64,000 bases of DNA from G964020105 sp964020105 (GCA_964020105.1 OZ026535.1:1302001-1366000), one strand, 5' to 3'; positions 35,433 to 45,059 are shown, counted from the first letter of the stretch. The notes: generated by a model from the sequence alone, not told the origin. Made by a program: numbers and translations.

Positions 35433-36005
35433 ATGTTTATAGAAGTACAAGATACACCAAATCCTAATACCAAAAAATTTTTCCTTAATGAGGAAATCTT
35501 AAGTGTTAATGAAACCTATCATTTTAAAACAGCTGAAGAAGCAAAAGTATCCCCACTTTGTACTCAGATCTTTACAATAGAAGGAATTAGAGGAGTCTTC
35601 TTAGGCAATGATTTCCTATCAGTTATCGTTACAAATGAAGAAGATTGGTTTCATATTAAACCATTAGTTATAGCAAAAATAACAGATTTTATGGCTCTTA
35701 ACCTACCGGTTATAGATTCAAACACAACTTCCCTGGATTCTGTTGTAAATACAGAGGGGAGAAGTGAAGAAGAAAAATCCATCATCATTAAGATACAAGA
35801 GCTATTTGAAGAAAGAATTCGTCCCGCTGTTGCCATGGACGGTGGTGATATCATATTTAGAGACTATGAAGATGGTGTTGTCTTCTTAAGTTTATACGGC
35901 TCATGCTCTGGCTGCCCTAGCTCCACCGTTACCTTGAAAAACGGCATCGAAAATATGCTCAAATATTATTTGCCAGAAGTTAAAGAGGTTATCAGTATTG
36001 AGTAA
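35433..36005 (+). CDS. Nfu-type iron-sulfur scaffold protein (NifU C-terminal domain)
   Basis: Iron-sulfur carrier. The N-terminal Nfu domain begins MFIEVQDTPNPNTKKFF, the pattern shared with mitochondrial NFU1, and the C-terminal NifU domain has RPAVAMDGGDIIFRDY and the cluster-binding GSCSGCPSSTVTL with CxxC near residue 163. Length 190 is typical for alphaproteobacteria. The ATG at 35433 has GGAGG seven bases upstream; an ATG 12 bases earlier overlaps this site. The stop TAA overlaps the next gene's TTG start. Confidence 0.94.
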   Translation: MFIEVQDTPNPNTKKFFLNEEILSVNETYHFKTAEEAKVSPLCTQIFTIEGIRGVFLGNDFLSVIVTNEEDWFHIKPLVIAKITDFMALNLPVIDSNTTSLDSVVNTEGRSEEEKSIIIKIQELFEERIRPAVAMDGGDIIFRDYEDGVVFLSLYGSCSGCPSSTVTLKNGIENMLKYYLPEVKEVISIE

Positions 36006-37011
36006 AAAAATTAATACTGAGCCTTTTAATTTTATTCCTTGCTTTAAAAAAGCAAAAAATATCACAATTAAATATGGCTTGGTATTAATAGCTTTCCTTC
36101 TGTTTATGGGGTTTTTAAGGATTAGCGAGCATGTCTTCTCTAATGATTATGTTTTTAATCAATTTATAAAAAATAAAGGATATTCTAGAAAATGCCTCAC
36201 TATCTATGAAGATGAAAAATTAATCGATACGATTAATAATTTTTATAAAAATTCTATGGATAACAAAGTTGTACCTTCCGTATTCTTTAATAATATTCCC
36301 AAATCTCTTTCCCACGTAAAAGATATAAAATTACGAAAAACTGTATATGTTAGTATCCTGCTACCAATTCTTTTGAAAATCCACAAAGAAGTAGAAAAAG
36401 AAAGACAAGACTTACTTCACGTTAGTCAAAAACTACTAGAAGTACCACTGGAGGAAAAAGATTTCTTACTGATAGAAATTCTTGCAAAAAAATATAAAGT
36501 TAAACTTGGAGGTAGTGATCTTTGGTACTATACTCAAGCCATGGAAGACTTAATGGTTAAAGTGGATATTATTCCTATCTCTTTAAGTTTAGCTATCTCT
36601 GCTAAGGAAACCGGATGGGGTGAATCACGATTCTTAAAAGAAGGTAATTCTTTATTCTCTCAATGGGTTTGGTCTAAAGAATTAGGTATATTGCCAGCTT
36701 TCAGAGCCAAAGGAGCTACACATTTTGTAAGACGATTCTCTAGTCTAGAAGAAGCTGTCAGAGGATATTACATGAACTTAAATGTTAATGCTTCCTATCA
36801 GTCCTTTAGGGATAAAAGATATCAAATGCGTCTGGCTGATGAAGTTAATTTGGATTCCTTAAGATTAGCAAGAACCTTAGATAAATACTCACAACAAGAC
36901 GACTATACAACTTCAATTGTAAGCATAATACGCGAAAACAGACTTGAACGTTTCGATGTAGCAATGGAATTCTCTAAAAACTATAACTCTGTTTGCTTGA
37001 AGGTGCTTTAG
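35998..37011 (+). CDS. Bax-like glucosaminidase-family protein
   Basis: Membrane-anchored putative peptidoglycan hydrolase. One N-terminal span (about residues 28-45) is followed by a linker and a C-terminal domain with SLALAISAKETGWGESRF-like sequence (actual: ISLSLAISAKETGWGESRF near 200); the Glu in AKETGWG is the expected catalytic residue, as in E. coli Bax. GNSLFSQW and VRGYYMNLNVNASYQSFR further match that family. The start is TTG in the overlap TTGAGTAA with the nfu stop, with AGAGG about ten bases upstream. Activity in this cell is inferred. Confidence 0.83.
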   Translation: MSKKINTEPFNFIPCFKKAKNITIKYGLVLIAFLLFMGFLRISEHVFSNDYVFNQFIKNKGYSRKCLTIYEDEKLIDTINNFYKNSMDNKVVPSVFFNNIPKSLSHVKDIKLRKTVYVSILLPILLKIHKEVEKERQDLLHVSQKLLEVPLEEKDFLLIEILAKKYKVKLGGSDLWYYTQAMEDLMVKVDIIPISLSLAISAKETGWGESRFLKEGNSLFSQWVWSKELGILPAFRAKGATHFVRRFSSLEEAVRGYYMNLNVNASYQSFRDKRYQMRLADEVNLDSLRLARTLDKYSQQDDYTTSIVSIIRENRLERFDVAMEFSKNYNSVCLKVL

Positions 37012-37700
37012 TGTATTATCTAACAATAGACACATCAAATAATTTTTCATTAGCTTTATTTAAACAGCACTCCCTTCTTCATAGCTACAGCATAACTAAA
37101 GCAGATCTATTATCTTTAAATCTCCAAGTATCAGACATCGTGATTGATAAATTAGATAATCTCTTAACAACTAATAACCTTAAAGTTACAGATTTAGAAT
37201 TTTGTGCTTTTATTCGCGGATCAGGATTCTTTAATGGTCTTAGAATAGGAGCTCTGATTGCTAAAACATGGTCTGCAGCGATAAATTTACCTGTTGTTAG
37301 TTTCTTATCTTCCGAGCTAATTTTACATCATATTCCTAAAGAAGATATTACTCCTAAGAGTGTCATTGTTGCAACAACTGATATTGGAAAATCCGGTGCG
37401 GTGATAACTATTTTTGACAATGATTTTAAAATGTTACAATCAGATGTTTACATACCACAAGAGCAATTGCTAAATTTTTTTACAATGGATTTTTTATTGC
37501 AAAAAAAGCTCCTTATAGCAGGCTCTAAGCAAGATGCTTTGCAATCTATAGATTTTTCCAATGATTGTAAGTATTATGATAATATTATGTATCCCTCAGT
37601 TGGAATTTTTGGGGAGTTTGCTTTAAAAGCTTATGTTATGGGCAATTTAGATGAGGAAATACTGCCTCTTTATGCCGGCAATTTTAGTGTAAAATTTTAA
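37011..37700 (+). CDS. tsaB: tRNA threonylcarbamoyladenosine (t6A) biosynthesis protein TsaB
   Basis: Subunit of the TsaBDE complex that makes t6A37 on ANN-decoding tRNAs. The N-terminal actin-like fold opens with YYLTIDTSNNFSLALF; AFIRGSGFFNGLRIGALIAKTWS near residue 65 corresponds to the family block GPGSFTGLRIG, here diverged (GSGFFNG). Length 229 is normal. I chose the GTG at 37011 with AAGG seven bases upstream, overlapping the previous stop by one base. The sequence is strongly diverged, but the order with neighbouring tRNA-modification genes supports it. Confidence 0.8.
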   Translation: MYYLTIDTSNNFSLALFKQHSLLHSYSITKADLLSLNLQVSDIVIDKLDNLLTTNNLKVTDLEFCAFIRGSGFFNGLRIGALIAKTWSAAINLPVVSFLSSELILHHIPKEDITPKSVIVATTDIGKSGAVITIFDNDFKMLQSDVYIPQEQLLNFFTMDFLLQKKLLIAGSKQDALQSIDFSNDCKYYDNIMYPSVGIFGEFALKAYVMGNLDEEILPLYAGNFSVKF

Positions 37701-37715
37701 AAATAGAGAATCCAT

Positions 37716-39065
37716 ATGAAAATTAAAAAATATCATATTAAAACATGGGGATGTCAGATGAATATCTACGATTCCCAAAGAATAGGAGAAATTCTACAAT
37801 CTCTAAATTATCAAGAATGCGATGATTTAACTGAAGCAGATATTATCATACTTAATACCTGCCACATCAGAGAAAAGGCCACTGAAAAAGTTTATTCTGA
37901 TATTGGACGCTTGAAAATTTTAAAAGAACGCAGAAATATAATTGGTCAAAGTCTTATAATTGGCATATCCGGCTGTGTTGCCCAAGCAGAAGGGGAGGAA
38001 ATATTTAAAAGAGCTCCTTGTGTCGACTTGGTTTTTGGCCCTCAGACCTGGCACAGATTACCTGATATGATCACACAAATAGAGCTTAATCAGAAAAAAA
38101 TTTGCGACACCGATTTCCCAGTGGAGGAAAAATTCGATTCCCTTCCTAATCATTTTGACATTAAAAGAATCCAAAACGGTAGCGCTTTTGTCGCTATTCA
38201 AGAAGGATGTGATAAGTTTTGTACCTACTGTGTTGTTCCATACACTAGAGGCTCTGAATACTCAAGACCAACTTGGCAAGTATTAGAAGAAGTAAGACAG
38301 CTTGTAGATCAAGGTGCAATTGAAATAACTTTATTAGGGCAAAATGTAAATGCTTATCATGGAATGTCTCATAATGGAGTTGAGTGGAATCTTGCTAAAC
38401 TAATCACAAAAATTGCTGAGTTTGATAATCTAAAAAGAATCCGCTACGTAACCTCACATCCTGCAGAGGTTGATGATGAGCTTATCCATGTACATGCTAA
38501 TATCCCTAAGCTTATCCCTTTCTTGCATCTGCCAATACAATCGGGTTCTAACAGAATCTTAAAAGCAATGAACCGTAAACACTCGGTGGAAGATTATCTG
38601 CGCCTTATAGATAAACTTAGAGCTGCCAACTCTAAGTTAGCTTTCTCTTCAGATTTTATTGTTGGCTTCCCTGGAGAAACTGAACAAGATTTTCAGGCAA
38701 CTTTAGCAGTTATCAGAAAAGTTGGATTTATTCAGTCTTTCTCTTTCTCTTACAGCCCAAGAATAGGGACTCCAGCAGCTCTATACGATAATCAAATACC
38801 AGAAAAATTAAAAGAAGAAAGATTACACATCTTACAAAATCTATTAAATATACAACAACACGATTTTAATCAGCAAACAGTGGGTAAGGTTTTTGACGTC
38901 TTAATCGATAGAAAAGGTAAAAAAACAGGACAATTAGTAGGCAAAACACCTTATATGCAAACCATGATCCTGCAAAATGAGTGCGAATCCATAATGGGTA
39001 AGATTTTTACTATCAAAGTGCACAGTGCATATCAAAATAGCTTATTTGGTGAACGAATTGTGTAA
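37716..39065 (+). CDS. miaB: tRNA-2-methylthio-N6-dimethylallyladenosine synthase MiaB
   Basis: Radical-SAM methylthiotransferase adding the ms2 group to i6A37. The N-terminal UPF0004 domain has TWGCQMNIYDSQRI with its first cluster cysteine (C12) and NTCHIREKA near 47, then SGCVAQAEG near 87. The radical-SAM motif is CDKFCTYCVVPYTRG near 163. A C-terminal TRAM domain follows. Length 449 is normal. It lies 15 bases after tsaB and heads the conserved miaB-ybeY-corC-lnt set. Confidence 0.97.
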   Translation: MKIKKYHIKTWGCQMNIYDSQRIGEILQSLNYQECDDLTEADIIILNTCHIREKATEKVYSDIGRLKILKERRNIIGQSLIIGISGCVAQAEGEEIFKRAPCVDLVFGPQTWHRLPDMITQIELNQKKICDTDFPVEEKFDSLPNHFDIKRIQNGSAFVAIQEGCDKFCTYCVVPYTRGSEYSRPTWQVLEEVRQLVDQGAIEITLLGQNVNAYHGMSHNGVEWNLAKLITKIAEFDNLKRIRYVTSHPAEVDDELIHVHANIPKLIPFLHLPIQSGSNRILKAMNRKHSVEDYLRLIDKLRAANSKLAFSSDFIVGFPGETEQDFQATLAVIRKVGFIQSFSFSYSPRIGTPAALYDNQIPEKLKEERLHILQNLLNIQQHDFNQQTVGKVFDVLIDRKGKKTGQLVGKTPYMQTMILQNECESIMGKIFTIKVHSAYQNSLFGERIV

Positions 39066-39624
39066 ATTAATTAATAATTCCCCTAATTTCTTACACCTAA
39101 CTATCACCTCTAAAATAAGGAATAATAAAGACGATTTCCCTAGCAAAGTAATTAGCCAATATAAAAAAATTGCAATTACAACCTTTCGTCAAGTGTTTTA
39201 TCAACTGTGTGAAAGCGAACAATATAATTATCTTAAAGAAAAGCATATCTTTACTGATATCTTTCTTATTGAGAATCCAGCAATGCAAAAAATAAACTTC
39301 TCTTATAGAGCTAAAAAAGAAGCTACAGATGTTATCGCCTTAGCCTTCTTTTCTAAGGATGAATTAGCTAATACAAACATTAAAGAGGCATTCCATTTAG
39401 GCGAAATATATATAAGCATGCCTTTTATTAAAAAAGAAGCTCATGATGCTCGAGTAGATTTGAAAATACATTTCATAAGAATCCTTATCCATGGATTACT
39501 ACATCTTTTAGGCTACGAACATGATATGGAAAAAAATGCTTTGATTATGTATAATTTAGAAGAAAAATTATTAGAAGATCTAAATCTAAATACTAATGGT
39601 TTAACAAGTAATTATTGGAGATAA
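39025..39624 (+). CDS. ybeY: Endoribonuclease YbeY
   Basis: Single-strand endoribonuclease for 16S rRNA maturation and ribosome quality control. The zinc motif HGLLHLLGYEHD near residue 152 (HxxxHxxxxxH) is intact, preceded by HLGEIYISMPFI near 122 and the KKEATDVIALAF block near 98. At 199 residues it is a little long. The ATG at 39025 lies 41 bases inside miaB; alternative TTG/GTG codons at 39046-39058 are possible and would give a more usual length. Product identity is secure; the start is not. Confidence 0.92.
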   Translation: MHIKIAYLVNELCKLINNSPNFLHLTITSKIRNNKDDFPSKVISQYKKIAITTFRQVFYQLCESEQYNYLKEKHIFTDIFLIENPAMQKINFSYRAKKEATDVIALAFFSKDELANTNIKEAFHLGEIYISMPFIKKEAHDARVDLKIHFIRILIHGLLHLLGYEHDMEKNALIMYNLEEKLLEDLNLNTNGLTSNYWR

Positions 39625-39629
39625 AACAA

Positions 39630-40511
39630 TTGGAAGGTGGCGTCAGGATATTGGGGAAACTATTAGAGTATTTGAACACTCTACGCCCAGACTATAAGAA
39701 AAATACTAAAAAAATTGAAACCTATAATTATCAAAAATTACTAGAACTATTGGTTCATCATGATAATATTCAAAATAATAATATCTCTGAAACTTATTTA
39801 GTGCGCAATATCCTCTCTTTAAGAAATAAAAGCGTGCAAGACATTATGATACCAAGAGTAGATGTTGTAGCCTTCGAAGAAAATTCACCAATGGATGATA
39901 TATTGCAACATATGGATAAAAGCGGTTATTCGCGCTTCCCCGTTTATAAAGATAATCTGGACAATGTTACCGGATTTATCCATGTTAAAGATATAATTCC
40001 CATTTTGGAGAAAAAAAATATTGTTAATTTATCCTCGATCCTAAGGAGCGTTCTATTCATATCCCCATATATGAAGCTACTAGATCTTTTATATGACATG
40101 AAAATTAAAAGAATCCACATGGCCATGGTAGTGGACGAATTTGGTGGAGTAGATGGTTTGATAACTTTTGAGGATGTTATGGAAGAAATAGTAGGTGATA
40201 TAAGAGATGAATATGATAAGGCTCCTACTGACTTAATTAAGATAGAATCAGTATGGTCTCTAGAGGCAGACGGTAGAATTAATATCGACGATTTAGAAGA
40301 ATATACAGGAAAATTTACTTCAGATGAAGAAAAAGAAGAATCAAACACTCTATCAGGATTAATAGTATCCCTAATAGGCTATATACCTGCAAAAAATGAA
40401 CTTATACAACATCCCTCAGGTATAGATTTTAAAATAATTGCCGTTGATCCCTTGAAAATTAATAAAGTTATGGTTAACTATGAAAAGCTTCATACAATTG
40501 CAGAAGATTAA
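39630..40511 (+). CDS. CBS-domain protein of the HlyC/CorC family
   Basis: Cytosolic CBS-pair protein of the CorC type, linked in other bacteria to magnesium efflux. A pair of CBS domains (about residues 60-185; VQDIMIPRVDVVAFE and YSRFPVYKDNLDNVTGFIHVKD are typical) is followed by a CorC_HlyC transporter-associated domain (SVWSLEADGRINIDDLEEY onward). There is no membrane domain, as normal for CorC. The start codon is uncertain: TTG 39630 has GGAG nine bases upstream, TTG 39615 and TTG 39651 are alternatives. It overlaps the lnt start by 32 bases. Confidence 0.88.
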   Translation: MEGGVRILGKLLEYLNTLRPDYKKNTKKIETYNYQKLLELLVHHDNIQNNNISETYLVRNILSLRNKSVQDIMIPRVDVVAFEENSPMDDILQHMDKSGYSRFPVYKDNLDNVTGFIHVKDIIPILEKKNIVNLSSILRSVLFISPYMKLLDLLYDMKIKRIHMAMVVDEFGGVDGLITFEDVMEEIVGDIRDEYDKAPTDLIKIESVWSLEADGRINIDDLEEYTGKFTSDEEKEESNTLSGLIVSLIGYIPAKNELIQHPSGIDFKIIAVDPLKINKVMVNYEKLHTIAED

Positions 40512-42033
40512 AGAATTACTAAAAAATAAAAAAATTAAACTGTTACTGGTTTTTTTAAATTCCTATATATATTGTGCATCCTTTCCTCCCCTTAATGTAC
40601 CTTATCTTGGTATTGGAGCAATCTTAATTTTTACTATCTTATTTGCCTCAGCAGAAAACATAAAAGAATTGATAATTCTCACTTTGGCATGCGCATTTGG
40701 AGTAGGGATCTTGGGAGCATATTGGGTTATGTTTGCTGCAGATTACACTTTTAATTCAAAAATAATTAGTATATTGACCTTGTTTGGAACAGCCATACTA
40801 TATGGGGGTTCCCTATTTTTTGCTACCTCTTATATGATATATAAAGCACCCAAAAAAAATCTGTGGTTTATCCTTTACGCCACCATAGCTTGGAGTTTTC
40901 AAGATACTAGTAAGTATTATTTTTTTAGTGGAATCCCCTATTTTAAGGCAGCTTATATTTGGGATTTTAGTCACAATATTATCCAGATAGCCTCCATTAT
41001 CGGAGTATATGGATTATCTATTTTAACTTATGCTTTAATTTTTTCCTTAATCTCTCCCTTTTTAACAAAAAAATTATGGCTAAAAATCAGTATCCCATTA
41101 TTATTCATAACTCTATTTATTGGATTCTATTTTTATGGTGCATATAGAATTAATATGATTAATTCTATTCCCATAGAAAAAGAAATATCCATACGAATCA
41201 CTCAATCTAATATTAGCCAATCAGAAAAGATGGATATTAGTACTTTTCATTTTTACTCTGCTAAAGTATTGGCACAAGCAATAGAAGGAAATTATCCTCT
41301 GCCAGAGATAATTATTACTCCAGAGGCATCCTTTATTTTAGATAGCAATCCACAGGCACAATCACTTAAGAATCTAGCAAACAAAATTCCCTATGGTTCA
41401 AATCTAGTAGCCGGCGCCATTAGATTTGATGATGATAAAATATATAATAGTATTTATGTTATTAATAGAAACAACACCTTAGAAGACTATTATGATAAGA
41501 TTCGCTTGGTTGCTTTTGGCGAAAAGACTCCACTCTCTGATTATTTTCCCAATTTAGTTAACCTTATAGGCATGCCAAGTTTCTCAGAAGGAGAAAAAGA
41601 AAAAATACTAACAGTAAACAACCACAAGTTTCTCCCATTGATATGCTTTGAAGGACTATTCCCAGTTGCAAAAATGGGAAGTGATCAGATAGATTTTATT
41701 GTGAATATATCCAATGAGGCATGGTTTGATGATTCCATAGAACTTGAGCAAAATTGGACAGCTTTCCGCTTTAGAAGCATTGAATCTGGCGTCCCCTCGG
41801 TTAAAGTATCCAATGATGGCATATCTGGAATTTACAACTTACTAGGAACAGAAGAGCTGAAAATTATGCAGCTTACTCGAATCAATACAGATTGGATTCT
41901 TAAGGTCAAGAAAGCCCAAACACTAATCTCTTCATATGATTTTAGGATTTTGATCTATTTTATAACTTTAACGTATAGCATTTTATTGCTCAAATTGTTT
42001 TTTGTAAAAAAACACCATAAACCCCAAGGATAA
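40480..42033 (+). CDS. lnt: Apolipoprotein N-acyltransferase Lnt
   Basis: Inner-membrane enzyme adding the third acyl chain to lipoproteins. Six or so hydrophobic segments in the first ~220 residues precede a nitrilase-like catalytic domain: Glu in TPEASFILD near 281, Lys in YDKIRLVAFGEKTPL near 338, and Cys in LICFEGLFP near 389 form the catalytic triad. Length 517 is normal. It overlaps corC, as in other alphaproteobacteria. A lipoprotein substrate with an intact lipobox is encoded at 26564-27100. Confidence 0.94.
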   Translation: MKSFIQLQKIKELLKNKKIKLLLVFLNSYIYCASFPPLNVPYLGIGAILIFTILFASAENIKELIILTLACAFGVGILGAYWVMFAADYTFNSKIISILTLFGTAILYGGSLFFATSYMIYKAPKKNLWFILYATIAWSFQDTSKYYFFSGIPYFKAAYIWDFSHNIIQIASIIGVYGLSILTYALIFSLISPFLTKKLWLKISIPLLFITLFIGFYFYGAYRINMINSIPIEKEISIRITQSNISQSEKMDISTFHFYSAKVLAQAIEGNYPLPEIIITPEASFILDSNPQAQSLKNLANKIPYGSNLVAGAIRFDDDKIYNSIYVINRNNTLEDYYDKIRLVAFGEKTPLSDYFPNLVNLIGMPSFSEGEKEKILTVNNHKFLPLICFEGLFPVAKMGSDQIDFIVNISNEAWFDDSIELEQNWTAFRFRSIESGVPSVKVSNDGISGIYNLLGTEELKIMQLTRINTDWILKVKKAQTLISSYDFRILIYFITLTYSILLLKLFFVKKHHKPQG

Positions 42034-42413
42034 TCTACTTTTGGTTGTTGTTTTGACTCCATAAAAACAAACAAATAACATTTTTTAGTAGAGAAAATGA
42101 CTGTTTCATGGTACATTAGTTATACAGCGATTTAATATTACAGGTTACAAGTAATTTGTGTATTGCAGAAATAATATGCAACACTGCTATCGCTTCGCTA
42201 GTATACTTGTTATGATTAATCACCTTGATGTTAATTAGTAGAAAAAATTACTGCTTCTATTAATAGTTACGGTTTGGGGAGTGGTGAAAGGCAGAACTTT
42301 AGATTCTTACTTTTGCATTATAGTAATCATACTAGTGGTAACAAAAAATAAAACTTAATAGATAGTTTAGCTATCTTAGAAAAAATAATTGGCGCTTAGG
42401 GGGCTTAATACGT
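42034..42413. other. 380-bp spacer upstream of the XRE regulator
   Basis: No gene recognised; stops are frequent in all frames. Possible elements: a -35/-10-like pair TTGACT (42053) and TAACAT (42076) with 17-base spacing, far upstream of the regulator, and a short inverted repeat AGATAG-TTTAG-CTATCT about 50 bases before the start codon that could be an operator. Both are weak. Confidence 0.4.
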
Positions 42414-42803
42414 ATGCTGAAGCATAACAGATCACCTAAAGATATAGATGTATATGCTGGAGAGCAACTTAAGAAAAGAAGAAAAGAGTTAGGCATGAGC
42501 CAAAAGGCTCTTGCTGAGTCTGTCGGAGTTACTTTTCAGCAAATACAAAAATATGAAAAAGGTCTTAATAGAATTGGTGCAAGTAGATTATACGACTTTT
42601 GTAAAGTTTTAAAAGTAAAACTATCATACTTCTTTAAGGATATAGCCTATGATTCGGTAACTAACTCTAGTCATCAGTTAAGTGAAGATGAAAATACTAC
42701 AGATATAATGGATCTTATTTTGCTCTTTAAGCAAATAAAGGATGATAACAAAAAGAAAATTATCTTAGACTTAGTTAGATCATTAAGTGAAATGACTTAC
42801 TAA
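42414..42803 (+). CDS. XRE-family helix-turn-helix regulator
   Basis: 129-residue DNA-binding protein. An XRE/Cro-type helix-turn-helix spans about residues 14-70: GEQLKKRRKELGMSQKALAE, then VTFQQIQKYEKGLNRIGASR, the classic recognition helix. The C-terminal part is polar and probably mediates dimerisation. A GGGGG site lies about 11 bases before the ATG. This gene between lnt and metK is conserved in many alphaproteobacteria, and Rickettsiales relatives (EcxR of Ehrlichia, ApxR of Anaplasma) are small regulators of this general type; direct orthology is not shown. It has its own long upstream spacer, so it is probably autoregulated. Confidence 0.85.
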   Translation: MLKHNRSPKDIDVYAGEQLKKRRKELGMSQKALAESVGVTFQQIQKYEKGLNRIGASRLYDFCKVLKVKLSYFFKDIAYDSVTNSSHQLSEDENTTDIMDLILLFKQIKDDNKKKIILDLVRSLSEMTY

Positions 42804-42881
42804 ATTAATCTCGCCAAGAGAAGATTGATTTTTTGTTGGAAACTTGTTAGCATTAGTCTTTGTTTGAAAATGAGGAAATTT

Positions 42882-44057
42882 ATGGTGGGAAAACAGACTT
42901 ATTTGTTTACTAGTGAATCTGTATCTGAGGGGCATCCTGATAAGGTGGCTGATAGAATCTCTGATTCGATCCTTGACTATTTTTTATCTAGAGATATGTA
43001 CGCTAGAGTTGCGGTTGAAACTTTGGTAACAACTAATCAGATTGTTTTGGCCGGTGAGGTTAAAACAAATTTAACTTTCACCATAGACGACTTGAATAAT
43101 GTTGCAAGGGAAAGTGTTAAAAAAATAGGCTATGAGCAAAAGGGTTTTGATTATAGAACCCTAAGCATATGCAATTATATTCATGGTCAGTCTGCTGATA
43201 TAGCTCGTGGGGTTGATGAGGCAGATGGTAAAGAAGAGGGAGCAGGAGATCAGGGGATAATGTTTGGTTATGCTTGTGATGAAACCGATGTTTTTATGCC
43301 TTCTACAATCTGTTATGCACATAAATTGCTAGAAGTTTTAGCTAATAAGAGGAGATCTGGTGAAATTATTGGCTTAATGCCAGATGCTAAGAGCCAGGTT
43401 ACCATTGAGTACGTTGATTCTATCCCATCTAGAGTACATACTGTAGTTATATCGCATCAGCATGAGGATTATTTAAGTCAAAATGATGTTAAGGCTTTAA
43501 TAATGCCGGTTTTAAGGGAAGTTTTTCCAAAAAATTTATATGATCCTAATAATTGTATTCATCATATTAATCCCACAGGTAGATTCGTTATAGGTGGCCC
43601 TGATGGTGATACAGGTCTTACTGGAAGAAAAATTATAGTTGATACCTACGGGGGAGTTGCTCCCCATGGTGGAGGGGCTTTCTCTGGCAAGGATCCCACT
43701 AAGGTTGATCGTTCTGGAGCTTATGCTGCTAGGTATTTAGCAAAGAATATCGTTGCCGCTGGAGTTGCAAAAAAATGCACAATTCAGCTATCTTATGCTA
43801 TAGGTGTTTCAACTCCTCTTTCAATTTATGTTGATACTAGTTCTACTTCAAAGTTTTCCAATGAAAAGATCCAAGAAATTATTCCTATAATAATGAATTT
43901 ATCACCCAAGGGTATAAGAACTCATTTGGCATTAAATAAACCCATATATGAAATAACTTCTTCTTATGGTCATTTTGGTAGGATTCCTGAGGGGAATGCT
44001 TTTACCTGGGAAAGGTTAGATTTGGTAGATAAAATAAAAGAATTGTTAAAGTTATAA
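42882..44057 (+). CDS. metK: S-adenosylmethionine synthetase MetK
   Basis: Makes SAM from methionine and ATP, supplying the several methyltransferases in this window. The N-terminal motif TSESVSEGHPDKVADRISD holds the active-site His; GAGDQGIMFGYA near residue 120 and GGAFSGKDPTKVDRSGAYAAR near 265 are signatures. The ATG at 42882 with GAGG six bases upstream gives 391 residues, the usual size; a longer frame back to 42825 lacks support. Its presence means SAM need not be imported, unlike some Rickettsia species where metK is decayed. Confidence 0.96.
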   Translation: MVGKQTYLFTSESVSEGHPDKVADRISDSILDYFLSRDMYARVAVETLVTTNQIVLAGEVKTNLTFTIDDLNNVARESVKKIGYEQKGFDYRTLSICNYIHGQSADIARGVDEADGKEEGAGDQGIMFGYACDETDVFMPSTICYAHKLLEVLANKRRSGEIIGLMPDAKSQVTIEYVDSIPSRVHTVVISHQHEDYLSQNDVKALIMPVLREVFPKNLYDPNNCIHHINPTGRFVIGGPDGDTGLTGRKIIVDTYGGVAPHGGGAFSGKDPTKVDRSGAYAARYLAKNIVAAGVAKKCTIQLSYAIGVSTPLSIYVDTSSTSKFSNEKIQEIIPIIMNLSPKGIRTHLALNKPIYEITSSYGHFGRIPEGNAFTWERLDLVDKIKELLKL

Positions 44058-44060
44058 GTT

Positions 44061-44753
44061 TTGCAGAAATTTATTAATTTTTACGGCAGAGTTTCCGGAC
44101 ATTTGGGATATAAGGCAAAACTTCTGATTGATGAGGTTTTGCCAAAATATTCCCTTAGTAAGTATGATTTTTTTGAGAATAATTTTACTAATTTAATACA
44201 AGGTTATGAGAAAGTTAATTTAGAGATAGGCTTTGGTAGTGGTGATTTTATATTAGAATCAGCACTTAGGAATAAAACACAGTTGTATATTGGGGTAGAG
44301 ATTTTTCTTAGTGGTATTGCAAGTTTATGTAAGAGGATATCCTTAAGCGAATCCCTTGGTAGCCCGGATAATTTAAAGATATATCGAGGTAATATTCATG
44401 AGATATTAGCCATATTGCCTAAGGGAGTTTTTGATAATATATATTTATTATTTCCAGATCCATGGCATAAAAAACGTCATAACAAGAGGCGGATGGTTAA
44501 TGATACTAATGTGGCAATTTTTGCTGATTTATTAAAACAGGGGGGAGGTTTTCGTTTTGTATCAGATGATTATGATTATGTAGGGGTTGCTTTATCGTGT
44601 ATACTTTTTTCCGATAATTTTCACTGGATAGCCAAAGATGTGAAAGATTTTTCTTTACCACCTTATGATCATATAAGTACTAAATATGAAAAAAAGGCAG
44701 TAGAAAAAGGCAGAGCTATTACTTATTTAGATTTTATTAAAAAGTTTAAATAA
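44061..44753 (+). CDS. trmB: tRNA (guanine46-N7)-methyltransferase TrmB
   Basis: SAM-dependent enzyme forming m7G46 in tRNA. NLEIGFGSGDFIL near residue 54 is the SAM motif, and LLFPDPWHKKRHNKRRMV near 133 is the family hallmark with the catalytic Asp. The start is TTG at 44061, three bases after the metK stop, with only a weak ribosome-binding site, suggesting coupling to metK. Length 230 is normal. It is the last gene before the pair of terminator hairpins. Confidence 0.94.
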   Translation: MQKFINFYGRVSGHLGYKAKLLIDEVLPKYSLSKYDFFENNFTNLIQGYEKVNLEIGFGSGDFILESALRNKTQLYIGVEIFLSGIASLCKRISLSESLGSPDNLKIYRGNIHEILAILPKGVFDNIYLLFPDPWHKKRHNKRRMVNDTNVAIFADLLKQGGGFRFVSDDYDYVGVALSCILFSDNFHWIAKDVKDFSLPPYDHISTKYEKKAVEKGRAITYLDFIKKFK

Positions 44754-44853
44754 GTGGCAAAAAGCATTTTTAGGTGATAGAATGTATAGCATTATAATAA
44801 GAAGCATATCATATAATATGATTGTAATTTGGACGTTATTCTGGGATTATCTG

Positions 44854-44891
44854 AATAAAAGAGGTGGATTGAAAAATTCACCTCTTTTATT
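44854..44891 (+). terminator. Long stem-loop terminator downstream of trmB
   Basis: A 17-bp stem with one G-T wobble and a GAAA tetraloop; the descending arm contains CTCTTTTATT. It lies about 100 bases after the trmB stop. The U-rich part is inside the stem, so its termination strength is uncertain, but the hairpin is very stable. Confidence 0.75.
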
Positions 44892-45059
44892 ATAAGGAAG
44901 GAGAGAAAGATTTCTCAGGCAACATAGAAAATTTTATAAAGAAAGTGACAGATAATATGGATAATTTTCCATATTAACAAGTAGGCTGTTAAATAATTTG
45001 AAAAGCACAATTTTTTGTAGTATCATTAATAAAGATAATATGTGTTTATACGAAATTGT

